A stretch of 64,000 nt of DNA, taken from assembly GCA_022828595.1 (NCBI GenBank), contig JAKGHH010000008.1, positions 7,553,728 to 7,617,727 of the forward strand, in the 5' to 3' direction. A model generated the notes under the pieces. It worked only from the letters and a program-made list of their open reading frames with translations, ran no database searches and was not told the origin of the DNA. The stretch's first letter is position 1. Each line of letters starts with the position of its first letter. Below, in pieces: positions 35,596 through 48,100 of this stretch. The position numbers were made by a program, and so were the translations under genes. The DNA is from Nelumbo lutea. Lineage: Eukaryota > Streptophyta > Magnoliopsida > Proteales > Nelumbonaceae.

Positions 35596-35894
35596 CTACT
35601 GTTTTAGATGCTGTCGATGTACCGCTCCCCAGCCGTATACATCTTCTTACTTATTTGTTATTATTAACGGGAGATGTAAAATGGGGCACAATTCCACGAT
35701 TAATTCACGTTTGGCACCTTTCGCCAACCAGAACAAAAATTGATTGATCATGGTTAATATTTCCTTCTTTTAGTCAATGGAAAGTTTGTATACGGCAAAT
35801 GAGAATTCAAGGGATACTGGCTTGGCCAGGATCATTTGGTGAAGTGAAGTTTTATTGACGGGTTCATTTCATCTAAAAGCCAAAGCCCCTCGGC

Positions 35895-36814
35895 TAGGGG
35901 TATCATTTGGATCTGTTTTGGTCCAATCCGATCTGGTTAAATATGAGTTCATTATAGATGGATCAGGTCCAATCCAATGTGATAAATATTCTAGATCATT
36001 GTGAACTAGTCCAATTCAATGTTTAAACTGTTCAATATGTTCAAATTGATTTTAATTTAAATTCATTTCAACTAGGGGTGGCTATGAGTCGAGCTTTTCA
36101 CAAGCTATTTGAGTTCAATTCGTCTCGATTTAAATTGAACTTTGAGCCTAATATATAGGCTTTTTTGCTAATCGAGCCAAGCTTGAGCCCAGTGAAACTC
36201 TGCTCACGAGCCTAGTATAATAAATAATTAATATTGCATATAATATTATTTTATATATAATATTTTTGTTTTTTATGTATAATAGTAAATAATTTTTATA
36301 CTTCTTATTTTTTATGTAAAATAAAAAATTTTGTATGTATATTTTTATTTTTTATATGCATAATAATAAAAAATTATAAATATTAATTTTTTGTATGTAA
36401 AATAAACAAATATTTTTATATTTATAATTTTTATTTTTTAGAAAAAAAAACTTGGCTTGCAGTCAAGCTTGAGCCGAGACAAGCTCGAACTTGCAAGCTT
36501 TGAACTGAGTCAAGCTCAAATAGCCAAGTATTTGGCTCGGCTCGGCCCGAATTTACCCCTAATTCCAACCTAAATATGATCCATGAACACATGTATTCTT
36601 ATCTTCTATCAATAGACCAGATTTGGTTCACTCCAAAATCCAACCCAATCCAATATAAATCCATTACAGATGGACTAGGTCCAATCCAATAAAAACTTTG
36701 GAGCATTAAGTTTAGATTGGTCTAATTCAATATATCTTATTGGTCTATCCAATCTGTCCAAATTAATTTTGATTTGTACGGGTCCAACCCAAAACCAGTC
36801 CATTGACACCCCTA
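35895..36814. mobile_element. hAT-like element, outer of a nested pair
   Basis: The left end TAGGGGTATCATTTGG and the reverse-complemented right end TAGGGGTGTCAATGGACTGG are of the family seen at 11433 and 30813. The inner sequences GATGGATCAGGTCCAATCC and GTCCAAATTAATTTTGATT match that family. It is split by another element at 36073-36561. Its own target-site duplication is weak (4 of 8). Confidence 0.6.
36073..36561. mobile_element. hAT-like element nested in another hAT-like element
   Basis: Flanking 8-mers ATTTCAAC (36065-36072) and ATTCCAAC (36562-36569) match at 7 of 8. The left end TAGGGGTGGCTATGAGTCG and the reverse-complemented right end TAGGGGTAAATTCGGGCCG are inverted repeats. The interior is strongly AT-rich and non-coding, with AGCCAAGCTTGAGCC-like arms near each end. 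Confidence 0.72.
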
Positions 36815-38987
36815 TTCTCAACCAGTGAAGAGAGTGTGTATTCAATCCAGGTATTTTCCTTTTCTTTTTCTTTTTATTTTTTTGTGGGGCGGGGTGGGCA
36901 TCGTTTCCCTTTTTAAAATCCTAACAATGAACATACCGTCTTACCAAAAAAATGAAAATATAAAATATTAATAAAATTCTAAGGAAATACATCAATTTCT
37001 TCTGCTTGGCCTCTAAAGATTCTTCTTTTTCTTTTTTAGTTGAGTTTCAATTTGTTCCAAAACACATTTCAAACATTGGAAGCTCATGTAGACACATAAT
37101 TGACTCCTTTCTATTTTTTAATTATTTATTCGATATAATCCATCTTCTCACTATATGCCACATTATATATAGAAATAAAATGGAATTTTCCCATACTATT
37201 CATATGGCAATAAATAGTGTGGAGTTTTGCCCATATATATGTCATTTCTATTACCAATAAAATTGATTTTTTTAGTTTTTACTTGGCAATGTCATTTGCT
37301 GCCAAAAAAAAAAATTGGCCAAAGTCATAATTTATTAACTGATGTAAATTCATCTTTTTTTTTTTATTTCATTTGATCCTTCACATCCAATACTGGAATC
37401 CATCTTGTGGATTCTTCATTCTTCTCCCTCTCAATGCCAGCCACCGAAGTTTAAGAAATTTAAATTATGTTTATTACATGCATGGCTACCATTGCTTGAT
37501 CCACTCTTAATTCCTCATTTTATGAAAGAAAGAAAGGTGAAGCATGCAATTTGTATTGTGGTAATATAAATTAATATAAATGGGGGTATCCCGAGGGACT
37601 GTCCCCATCGTGGATGGAGTATCTTCCCTCTTAATTCTTAAAACTAGCAAGTGAAGTGAAATATAACTAATAGTTGTAACCCAAAGTTCCAAAACCATCC
37701 ACTATATAGAGTACTGTTGGAGAGAAGCTAACTTGAATATTTGGGATACCCACCCACCGTTTCAGGGCATCTCCTGAAGCCAAAGGTACGATTCATAAGC
37801 ATCAAATGACGTGGGGTTTCATGAACCACCGTCTTCTTATCAAAATGAAAGAAAAAAAAGAAAGAAGAAGGAAAGAAAAAAAAACAAAGTATTAAGGAGA
37901 TGCTCAAGATGCCTCTCTCAGGTTCTCATTTGCTTTCACTTAATTTTCATCAGGGAAAGACAATATTGATGTTACATTTAAAATCATTCAAATATTTTTT
38001 AAATCAGATTAATTAAGATGCTACATATATGGCCCATGATTAAAGGATAGTTATTTCTTTTGGAGTGCGACCGGACTTGCCAAATTCCATATGCTTCTAA
38101 AGAGTGTTTTTTTTTTTTTTAATCAAGAAGATAAAACCCTCCACTAATAGTATTTATTGCCCTACTTTTACTTTTATCGCAAAGTAATACATATTTCTAT
38201 CAAGTTTTTAACACCATGTGTCCTCACTATACAATACTGATTTGGTTGTTTTAATTTGTATGTTAATGTTTATCGCTCGCATTAATGATCTTCGTTAAGA
38301 GAAAGGCTTACATGGTTCATATCTTCTAGTTGCTTTAGCTTGTGCTGTAAATATTGAGATAACAACAAATCTTTCAGGCTTGGGTTGTTTTGGGCACAAT
38401 CTCAGCCCAAGTGATGGGCAGCCCTCGACCCACCTGAATTCAAAATAACCATGTAAATAAATTTATGGCCTTTTTAAAGTTTAATTCACTCTATTTCAGA
38501 ATTCATAAAATATATTTATCACCATCCCTTATAAATAACATATCCCTGTGAATTGGGAATCTCGTTGATCCGAGTTGTACGATCTATTATTAATTCTGAG
38601 GTGCACTGAACTCGAATTAACTCTAAGCTTATTATTAGGCCGCAACTCATCCAGTTGAAAGTGCCAAACAATTGGTAAGGTCTTTCATCGGCGGTTTGGT
38701 CCATTTAGTAGTGAGTCCCAATTGCTGAGTGATTCCGAAATAGGAGAAGAATCATAAATAACCAAATAGGTGAAATCGCAAATAGTGCGAGTCCTATAAT
38801 ACACAAAACAGAACCACAATGTCAAGAATGTACAATGGCATTAACAAAAAAGCGAGTTTGTCAAGTGAGAATCCAAGTCACACAGATTTCGAGTGATAAA
38901 TCTAGAAGAAAATGCACGTTTCAATAGCAATATTTAGGAATATTGCTCAAGTAAATTTAACTTGGGGTACAAGATAAAGAGTATTTA
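36815..38987. other. Intergenic stretch, no gene recognised
   Basis: AT-rich DNA with pyrimidine and purine tracts (for example 37850-37890). No recognisable coding region, RNA gene or element end. Confidence 0.45.
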
Positions 38988-39118
38988 GGAATATGTTTGG
39001 TTTGAAGAAAAAAGGTAAGGAAAATAAAGGAAAGACAGGTAAATCTATAGAAGGTTTGTATAGCTCTCCCTGTATTTCCCTTCCTTTCCCTATTTTTTTC
39101 TTTCAAACCAAACACAGC
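38988..39118. mobile_element. Tourist-like MITE, copy 2
   Basis: The left end GGAATATGTTTGGTTTGAAG and the reverse-complemented right end GCTGTGTTTGGTTTGAAAG are inverted repeats, with TTA at 38985-38987 and 39119-39121. Same family as 26905-27023. Confidence 0.78.
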
Positions 39119-39857
39119 TTACAAGAGTGGGAAAAGGTCCCTTGAGAACTTAACATAAAAAATCAGATCTATAAGTTGAATATGAGTCAAGTTTGTACTG
39201 CCTGAGGCTTTGCCCCTGTACTCTCAAAAAAAATTTGCCTTCATTTTCCTTTCCATGGATGCAGATCAGAACTTGGAACAAGCTGCAGTATAAAATTTAA
39301 GGCAAAAACATAACAAATCATTTATTTAATTAATAATTTATTTATTATAATAGGTTTCGAACGTTGAAGGACACATTGAACATAAGGATGATCAAGGGTG
39401 GGCTGGCCCTAAACTAGTCTCTATAGGGTTATAGGAGCATTTTGAATTACCCAGTCCTGGTTCTATGCAAATTGGGTAGAGCATCCAGGTTTTGCTGCCC
39501 AAGCTGAACCATGCTTTGGATGAAAACCCTATTTTCAGGCCTCAAAATTTTCCCTCTTGCAAATGTGAGGCCGGACAGATTTGATAATCCCTAATTGAAC
39601 ACCTATTCCACGTGTCAAGCTGACATTATTTTTCTACAAACAATAAATGCACAAAACATCTATACGGTTTTTCTTTTTTATTTAAACAATTTGTATTTTT
39701 TTTATTATTCTGAAGATGGAAAAAAAAAACACAGACACCTATAACAAAATTGACATTATAACAAGTAAGTTTTTATTTTGGCTATATATTTTACTAAGCA
39801 CAGAATCATGATTGGCAATATTGTTTTAAGGAAACGAATGCTAGTAAATAAAGAGCG

Positions 39858-40942
39858 TAGCGATGGCAATTTGGTAGGTTGGGTTGGGTTGGGTTAGATT
39901 GAACTTCAATTTAATTCATCTTAACCCACCGATCTATTAATGATCCAGTTATATAAAATTAAATAGGTTGGGTTTAACTCAACTCTGTCTTAATCCAATA
40001 TAATCCGCCTAAACCCATTAATCTTATATTTTGTACTTAAAACTAAAAACTAATTCCCATTTGACAAATAAGTTGGTCATAGCTTGATGGTAATAGTAGT
40101 TGTTAATTACACAAGTAGTGAAAGTTCACATCATATTATATGTGTATTAATTTTACACAAGTGGCAAAGCCATTTGAGTATGCTCGGGTTTCAGGTTTGA
40201 TTGAATCACTTAGGTTCAAATTGGCTTGACCAACTTGAATTACGTAATTGAATTCTCTTCGAGCTAAGGACATCATGAGTGGTTGAACATTTGGGTTTGG
40301 ATTAGTCCGGTCGGACCAGAGCGGGCCGATTCAGTCAATGATGGATTGACTCAGATCAGCCCATATTTGATTGTGCATGGGTTCGGGACCAAACCGACTG
40401 GTCCATAGTGGGTCAATGGAATTGGGTCAGGCCATTCCGAATTCGAGTCGGGTCGGTTCATCCATATCATGCTATGGCAGGTCTTGGGTCTAGGCCTAGC
40501 CAGCCCAGCCAGAACCGTTCTTCATTCAGGTCTGTCTAGATTGCCCATTTGAATCAGGTTGTGTTTGGAGTAGGCTAATTGACCCAAATGAATAAACCAA
40601 GATGATCGAGTTTGTTCATATTCAACCTAGGTTAAATTGATCCAGAATGGTCTGGATTTGGGTTGGGTTGATTTAGATTTATGTCAATTTTTGTGAAGTG
40701 TGTTGATTCAAGGCAAAACTAATTTTGGTCAATAATTAATAAAAAAATACATTAATTATAAATTATTTAATTCAAATGAAGAAAATAAAAAAAAAGGCTA
40801 AAGAATTCATACATGTATCTTTAATTAACCCAATGGTTATCCACAACCTAACTTGACCCACCCCATTTAAATTGAATTGGCGGATTGGATTCTGGGTGGA
40901 TTGGATGGGTTCAGCGGGTTGGGTGAGAAATTTCCACCCCTA
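39858..40942. mobile_element. Large hAT-like element, copy 1, with tRNA-like segment
   Basis: The left end TAGCGATGGCAATTTGG and the reverse-complemented right end TAGGGGTGGAAATTTCTCACC are inverted repeats. The body is collinear with 56720-57888 over most of its length: a GGTTGGGTTGGG start, ATTAATCTTATATTT, a tRNA-like segment at 40080-40132, and the end block AATAATTAATA with AATTCAAATGAAGAAAATAAAAAA split across short runs. No ORF. The flanking 8-mers match poorly, so this copy is older than the other. Confidence 0.7.
40080..40132 (+). promoter_or_regulatory. tRNA-like A and B boxes inside hAT-like copy 1
   Basis: TAGCTTGATGG (A-box-like) and GTTCACATC (B-box-like) lie about 33 bp apart, like a tRNA gene without a full cloverleaf. 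The same arrangement recurs in copy 2 at 56944-56996 with a better B box (GGTTCAAATC). Confidence 0.5.
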
Positions 40943-41153
40943 AAGTGTAGTAAATTGGCTTGTTACGTAGGTTAATAAGCCTGTTTACATCATTATCATC
41001 GTTGCTACCTTAACCTCGCTAACATAGTGAGTACCATTACATTTTTATCATCATTCAAGCCTTATTCCAAGTATATGGGGTTGGCACACAAGCTATATAT
41101 ACTGCCCATCAAGAGAGAGACTCTTAGCAAATTGCACGTTGCCATATACCTTA

Positions 41154-41261
41154 GGCTATGTTTGATTTGAAGGAAAACGTAGGAAAAGGAAGGAAAAGAT
41201 AGGAATACCTTCAAAGATTTCCTTACCTTTTCCTACTTTTTCCTTAAAACCAAATACACCA
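41154..41261. mobile_element. Tourist-like MITE, copy 3
   Basis: The left end GGCTATGTTTGATTTGAAGG and the reverse-complemented right end TGGTGTATTTGGTTTTAAGG are inverted repeats, with TTA on both sides (41151-41153 and 41262-41264). It is 108 bp and belongs to the same family as 26905-27023. Confidence 0.78.
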
Positions 41262-41264
41262 TTA

Positions 41265-42232
41265 ATGATGATGCAAATAAAAGAAAAGAAAAGAAATATC
41301 AGATCGAATAGATCAGATTTAAGGTCAATAGCCAAACTTAAACTCGGGTATTGGGCTTGGGCGGGTTATTTGGGTTTTAAATTTCTTTTTAGAACAGCTT
41401 ACGAATTGTATTGTAATTTAAAGAAATATCTTATCTTGTGATTATCTGCAATAAGCTACCAATTTTTTTTTTAAAAGAAATTAACTAGCAATTCAAAATT
41501 TCAAATGTACATAAGAAAAACTAAAGGAGTATAGTATAGCCGCCTGCCTCCCAAAGTCAAATCTCCGAGCATAACTGTAGTCTGTATAATCTACAATTTC
41601 ATTTTTTTGCAATAGTACACCATATACTCTGTTTGTTTGCAGTTAAATCTGAATTGGATACGAATTTTGCACCCATTCCAGTTTTGCATCTAATTGTTTG
41701 TAACTATAATTTGCACTTCTATTTGATACAACAGTTGTTTTTTTTTTTCTTTTTACTTCATTAGTACTTTCCGGCAGTGCAAATTCTGTTTCCCAAAAAT
41801 TGATGCAAAATCTATATTATTTCTTTTTCTCTCATATAAAGTGAGGATTACATAATCTTGAACCAATCTCACTCCCAAATAAACAAATCCTTCTGCTTCT
41901 ATTTTCATTAGGCATGTCATTTTACTTCCTATTTTTAATTCATACAAACAAATAAGACAAAGCCAAATTTGGAGTAAAAGAAAACCAGAATTTGCAATAA
42001 GCCTATTTACACTCTCATGCATTTACGATAGTGCAGAAGAAATTCACATCACAAACAAGCTGGACCCAAAGATTCAATTAAGTAAAATGTTAAATTTGGA
42101 TGCCAAGAAACTCAGTCCGGATCTCCTACACTTATGCCCTATACCAAGGGCAAGGAGGGGATGTGGTTGGTCAAAGTTCTTCTAATATCATACCCATCCA
42201 TTCTCAAACCAATCACCCCACCCCTTATGAGT
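41265..42232. other. Intergenic stretch, no gene recognised
   Basis: AT-rich sequence with an 89-codon minus-strand ORF that lacks any recognisable domain and is probably random. Confidence 0.4.
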
Positions 42233-42613
42233 TTTGGGGGTGTTCTTTTTTTTGGACTTTGAGAGGGGGAAAAGTTGGTCAATTGGATTTTGATTCCCAT
42301 TGACTAAGAAACCTGTGTTCTTTTTTCCAGATTTACGTGGGGACCAAGGAAAGTTTATTTTCTTGGGTATCACTTACATGGATAAGTGATACTCATCTCA
42401 TAGGTGGGTAAATAAGTTTCTCACTTGAATGAGACAAAAATGCCCCATTAATATTGGATTTTTATGGCTAAAATGGTCATTACCTTATTTACATGTGAAA
42501 TAAAAGAACATGGGCAAATGCATTTATCCGGGTAAGTATTTCCCGAGAAACACTTACTTGGGTAAATGCATTTACCCGGGTAAATAACTTACCAAAAAGC
42601 GAGCGGAGCTTTG
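42233..42613. mobile_element. Tourist-like element, copy B
   Basis: Collinear with 19638-20022: it shares GAGAGGGG-type, AAAGTTTATTTTCTT and TATCACTTAC blocks and a GGTAAAT-rich right half. The left end is GGGGGTGTTCTTTTTTTTGG, and the right end TACCAAAAAGCGAGCGGAGC is related to that of copy A. The flanking TTA is not preserved. Confidence 0.55.
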
Positions 42614-43275
42614 ATGAATTTTCATTGTGGACAACTTCATGCTATGGGTGTGGAATTGATTTATCATTTTCCAGTCACTAAGGTTGTGTTGGTATCATTG
42701 CCACACCTACTTACAACATTTTAGGTTGGTCAATACAAATTCTATGATAATGTATATAATAAATGCTTTGAGTTATCAATACAACATTTGGTATCATTGT
42801 TGTTTTTTGAGTTACTATAAATGCCAGCACGCAATGTGATGCCTATATTTTTTAGAGGAAGTGATTATCTCATGCAATGTGACAGGACAAATTCTCAAAA
42901 ATTTGTATTGACCAACTTAAAAAACATTGCAAGTAGAAGTGGCAATGGTACCGAACACAACCTTAATTGCAACTTTTGAATCTCCGTACACTTCAAGCTT
43001 TACATCACCAAAGACAGCCATTTTAAGGTGTTTTTACTCATATTTGCATATCTACCTTTTAATTTGGGTTTTATCGTCCAACTTAAAAACAAATTGAAGA
43101 GAATATATATGCAAATAACATTTGATGTTCCATATTTATATAGTTTTACAAAACGATTTTGTATATACCAGCCAAGATTCAAAGTATTGATACCATATGC
43201 CCCATATTGGGCGTATCGTATATTTTGGTTCCTGAAACTCCTGTTTATAGATGCTTTTGGGAACCCTTTTTTTAA

Positions 43276-43318
<43 letters not shown>

Positions 43319-45010
43319 AATTAAAAAAAAATAAAAAACATGAAGTTTTAAGTACCAATACACCTATATACATATAAATACAAACTTGGTTGATCATACA
43401 TGCACATACATTGATACATATGCTATGTATATAGACATGTATGTATGTTATACATTATACACACGAAGTACATCGTACCAAATACAAGATGCACATATAT
43501 GAGATATGTATGGGAAATATAGCATTGAAGGGCTGTTAGGCTTGGGCTACTTGAGCCCTCAGCCCAAGTACATCCTTAAGTGAGGTTAAGCCCGATTTTT
43601 GAGGTCCAAGCCCATCTCGGCCCAAAGCACTACACCTAAATCATGTAATACTCAGGTTGGGCTTGGTTTGTACCTGCTCCAAGTTGCAGTCCAAATGCCT
43701 CATTTGATGAATTTCACAGGTGCATGCATGGAAGCTGTGTAGTGAGTAAAGACAGCTCCCGATTCTCAGGACGTAGCGTGGTTACATGATGAATCGGATA
43801 TACCCAGATATACCCAGATCCAAATTTGACAATGTCCATATTTAAAATTCAATTAAAAAAAAATCTTACCTGGATTCATATCAGACCTTTTATTTTTTGT
43901 CACGTTCAAATTAAAAACATTAAAAAATGACTGGATTCATGTAGCTGTCTCCATCTACTGCGTTTAGAATCAGTGTAAAGCGTCATCGGTGTAATATTGA
44001 AACGTGAAATTGACTATTGTTTTGTGAAAAACGTGATGGGTGAAGAGTGCAAAGTTTTACATCAATAAAATCAATGTAGTATTTACATTGATAATCGATA
44101 AAACTTCAAGGTGCGTTTGGAATTGGTGTAAATCAAGAACAGTGTAAAAGTTTACATCGGTTTGATTTTGTTCGCATTTGGAAGGAGAGTATAATCATGA
44201 TCAACGTAAAATTTCACTCTGATTCAGTTTTGCATACATTTAGATGGAGTGGAGTTTTACGTAATCGATGTAAAACTTATCAAACATATATCGATGTAAA
44301 ACTTTACACTCTTTACCATTGCGTTTTTCAAAAAGCAACAATCACTTTCACAATTTAGTGTAAAAACTTCATTGGTGTACTTTTACATCAATGACGTTTT
44401 ACACTGATTCCAAACATAGCCTTATGTTTGATAGGTTTTACATCGATTATTGGTATAAAACTCCGTTCCATCAAAACACACTCAAACTTGAATCGAAATG
44501 GAGTTTTATGTCAATTATAATTACACTCTCCTTCCAAATATCGACAAAATCAAACCATTATAAACTTTTACACCGATTTCAAACACAGCCTTAGGGGATG
44601 ATGATAATGAACAAAAAATAACCTTTTTTTTTGGCATAAATGAGCGAAAAATGACTTAAAAGTAACCTTTTAGGAAACTTGAACCTGTAACATTTTGTAA
44701 GCTTACAACCTTCAAACCAACCTTATTACAAAAAAAATCGCCAATTTAAATATTAAATTTATGCAAATGCATATATAAGCACAAATACAAATTTTTTAAA
44801 AAGGGATTAGGGTAGATTCATATTTAATCCAAACATAAGCGGTTGAAATTCTACTAAATACTAATCGTAATTGGACCGGGCCTAATCCGGATATAACCGA
44901 TACCTTTTTGGCTTTGGCAGCCCTAGCGTGGCAAGTGTAGGGGCGCGACCTTGTCTGCGTTCCTTAGCCCCAGATACGGAGACTCTTCCAAAGTTCCAAT
45001 AGACCCATTG
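42614..45010. other. Repeat-rich region upstream of MPP alpha
   Basis: Includes an (AT)n microsatellite at 43279-43313 and a composite repeat at about 43957-44592 in which GATGTAAAACTTTAC-like stretches recur on both strands. Parts of it have GCGTTTGGAATTGG and CAAACACAGCC ends reminiscent of Tourist elements. No gene is recognised. Confidence 0.5.
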
Positions 45011-45011
45011 C

Positions 45012-45022
45012 ACTGCATAAAT
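45012..45022 (+). promoter_or_regulatory. Possible TATA element of the MPP alpha gene
   Basis: The sequence GCATAAATAAAG lies about 120 bp before the start codon. The first ATG downstream of a start site near 45050 is the MPP alpha initiator at 45140. Weak evidence from sequence alone. Confidence 0.35.
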
Positions 45023-45139
45023 AAAGCGACTCCAGAAGTACGAGTTTTCTCCTCCACAGTTCTCTATCGGTTTTCTCACAATCAGCGCATAACGAAGCAG
45101 GGCTATACCACGGTCCCTAGGGTTTCGTTGCAATCGATC

Positions 45140-48100
45140 ATGTACAGAACGGTAGCTTCACGATTTAGGGTTCTCAAGGTTAGTTTCTTTCAGTCTAGTG
45201 AAACCCTAATCTGACTAGTTCCATTCGATCGCATACGAATTACAGTTTTCATGAAAGTACCTCACAAAACTGATGCTATCGCTTGTTTGAAGCTTCATTA
45301 TCTAATGCGTCTTTACCGTTATTTGGTGGATATCTTAAACATAGTTATTCTGAAGTTTCTTATCTCAACATTTCTATCTAAATACATGGTTCTTAGATCT
45401 GTTTGCAGCTTGATTGTAAACGTTATGATGCTTCTTTGGGAGGTTAAGTATACCTTTCTAAATGCACATTTTATTGGTTTCGATGTTGAGATTCATGACA
45501 GAATACTCAGATGGAAGATTTGGGATTTCTCTGTTATTTGTTTTACAACCTTCTAATATACAACATTGGCCTAGAATTCTTAATTTGCAGTTCTAACAGA
45601 AAAGGATGTTTATTTTGGCCTCACTATTATTATTGTCATCGTTTTGTTATCATCTGAAAATCGTTGAACATACGATATTTTTTCATAGCGACAGTAAATC
45701 AGACAATATAAACTCAATAAGCCGGTCAAACGTAGGTGGTTTAGTCATGTTCATATCATTTTAATTTAAAATTATATCACATGCCATATAGTTTTTCTTT
45801 TTATACTTTCTTTCATCTCATGCTTTGCCATATAAAACTTCTTTCTTTCCCTCTCTGGGGGTAGGTGGGAAACGTATTCTTGGTTGAGACGTTTGTTGGT
45901 TTATTATGCGTTTGAAATCTTACCAAATGGAAATGCCTTTTGGTTCAATGTTGAATTGTTTGAATAGGGCCATGGGATCAATAGGGGAGCTGCCAGGTTT
46001 GCGAGTTCGGGTGCCATGGCTACCAGAACATCCTCTTCTGGAGGTTTCTTCAGCTGGCTTACAGGGGAACGTTCTAGTTCTCTCCCTCCTCTAGATTTCC
46101 CTCTTCCTGGGGTTACCCTTCCACCTCCACTTCCTGATTACGTTGAACCTGGAAAGACCAAGATAACAACTCTCCCTAATGGTGTCAAGATTGCTTCAGA
46201 AACATCAATGGTATTTCTTATCCTATCTCTTTACCCTTGCTTTCAGGAGATTAAAATAATCTTTGCTATTAAGCATTAATTAATTTCTTCTGCTTGGGTT
46301 GGTTGAACAGAACCCTAGTGCCTCCATAGGTTTATATGTTGATTGTGGTTCTGTGTATGAAACACCCATCTCGTTTGGGGCTACACATCTACTGGAGAGA
46401 ATGGCATTCAAGAGCACAGCTAACAGAAGTCACTTACGTATTGTGCGGGAGGTTGAAGCAATTGGGGGCAATGTGACAGCGTCAGCTTCGCGAGAGCAAA
46501 TGGGTTACTCGTATGATGCTCTGAAAACATACGTCCCTGAAATGGTAGAGCTGCTTATTGATTGTGTGAGGAACCCTGTATTCCTGGATTGGGAGGTCAA
46601 TGAACAGGTCTTTCCTGTTACTCTACCATGCTTGTGCCATCTTGACCTTAAGAGATTTGTTAGATCATATCATGTGCCAATTCTGACTCCATTAAATTGC
46701 ATTTTTCTGCTTCTACAGCTGCAGAAGGTGAAAGCTGAGATTGCAGAAATTTCCAACAATCCACAGGGCTTGCTTCTGGAGGCAATTCACTCTGCTGGTT
46801 ATTCTGGTGCACTGGCCAATCCTCTTCTGGCACCTGAATCTGCATTAAACAGATTGAATGGTACAATCCTGGAAGAGTTTGTTGCTGTAAGATTTTTTGT
46901 CTCCATCCTATTAGCATATTTATTTTTTCTTTTATTTTCTTTCTCTTGTGATTCTTTTTAAATTACTAAACTCCTCTATACCTTTTGAGTTCTTTGTGGT
47001 CTGAGACTACTGTCTGCTTTGTGATATTCAGGAGCACTATTCCGCTCCACGGATGGTTCTTGCCGCTTCCGGGGTTGAGCACGAAGAATTGGTATCTATT
47101 GCAGAACCCCTGCTGTCTGATCTTCCCAGCGTGCCTCGTCCTGAGGAGCCAAAGTCTGTGTATGTTGGAGGCGATTATCGTTGCCAAGCCGACTCAGCGG
47201 TATGTATCATATTCTTTATCTCTGAAATATTTTTGTTGTCTACACTATTTTGTATTAGCTAAATGCGCTGTTTTTTATAATTTTATCTCTTCTTTGTAAG
47301 AGCAGAAGACACATATTGCTCTTGCTTTTGAGGTACCTGGTGGCTGGCATAAGGAGAAGGAAGCTATGACTTTGACTGTGCTTCAGGTATTTTTATCTTG
47401 ATCTTGGCTTCTGAAAGTGCCTTCCAGTGTGTTTGTCCATATTTAGATTAGAAATGGGTGTGTTGTGTTCCCATGTTGCCTGTGTAGCAGTGTTACATGG
47501 ACATGGACAAAGTGGTGCAGTGCAACTTGGGACAGGTTAGGCTGAACCTAACCCAAAAATGTTAGGTTGTGTTGAAGTTTAGGTTAAAGTCGGGGCTGAA
47601 AAATGTAAATTGGGTACAGACCTAACCTTTGAACATAAGCAGCCATCTGTGTACTAATGAAAATTGGTCATTCTAGGTAACCTTGGAATATCCCTAAATA
47701 ACTACCAAATATTGGAAGAGAACTTGCAACTTGCAAATTGCTCCAATATTTAATGCCAAAATTGTATTGACAAATGCCTGGCCTATGGAACTAAAACGGT
47801 AAAACCTATATCCAAATCATTAATCAGTCAAGTGTCAAATACCTGCTGTGGACTCGATCTATGCTTCCCATATGCATCAAAAAGGAAAACAATATTTTAA
47901 TGGGCCAAATCTCTCACTTTAACAAAAAGTTTCTATTTCAGATTTGAAACCTAGAATTTTAAAAATGTTGCAACTTGGATTATCAGTAAAAATACAGTAT
48001 TTCTAACATAAGTAGCTTATTTTGCTTAACCATGGTTTTAAGTTCTAACCTTGTAGTGCAGCCGCACAATGCCATATGGTCGTTAGATCCAGTGTTTTAA

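Noticed and set aside
40080..40132. A true tRNA gene inside the hAT-like element
   Set aside because: A- and B-box-like motifs are present, but no acceptor stem or anticodon arm can be folded, so it is only tRNA-like.
44951..45214. An 87-codon frame overlapping the MPP alpha start region
   Set aside because: It only includes the real first exon by accident: its upstream part precedes the true initiator and lies in the likely 5' UTR, and it runs past a clear GT donor at 45179.
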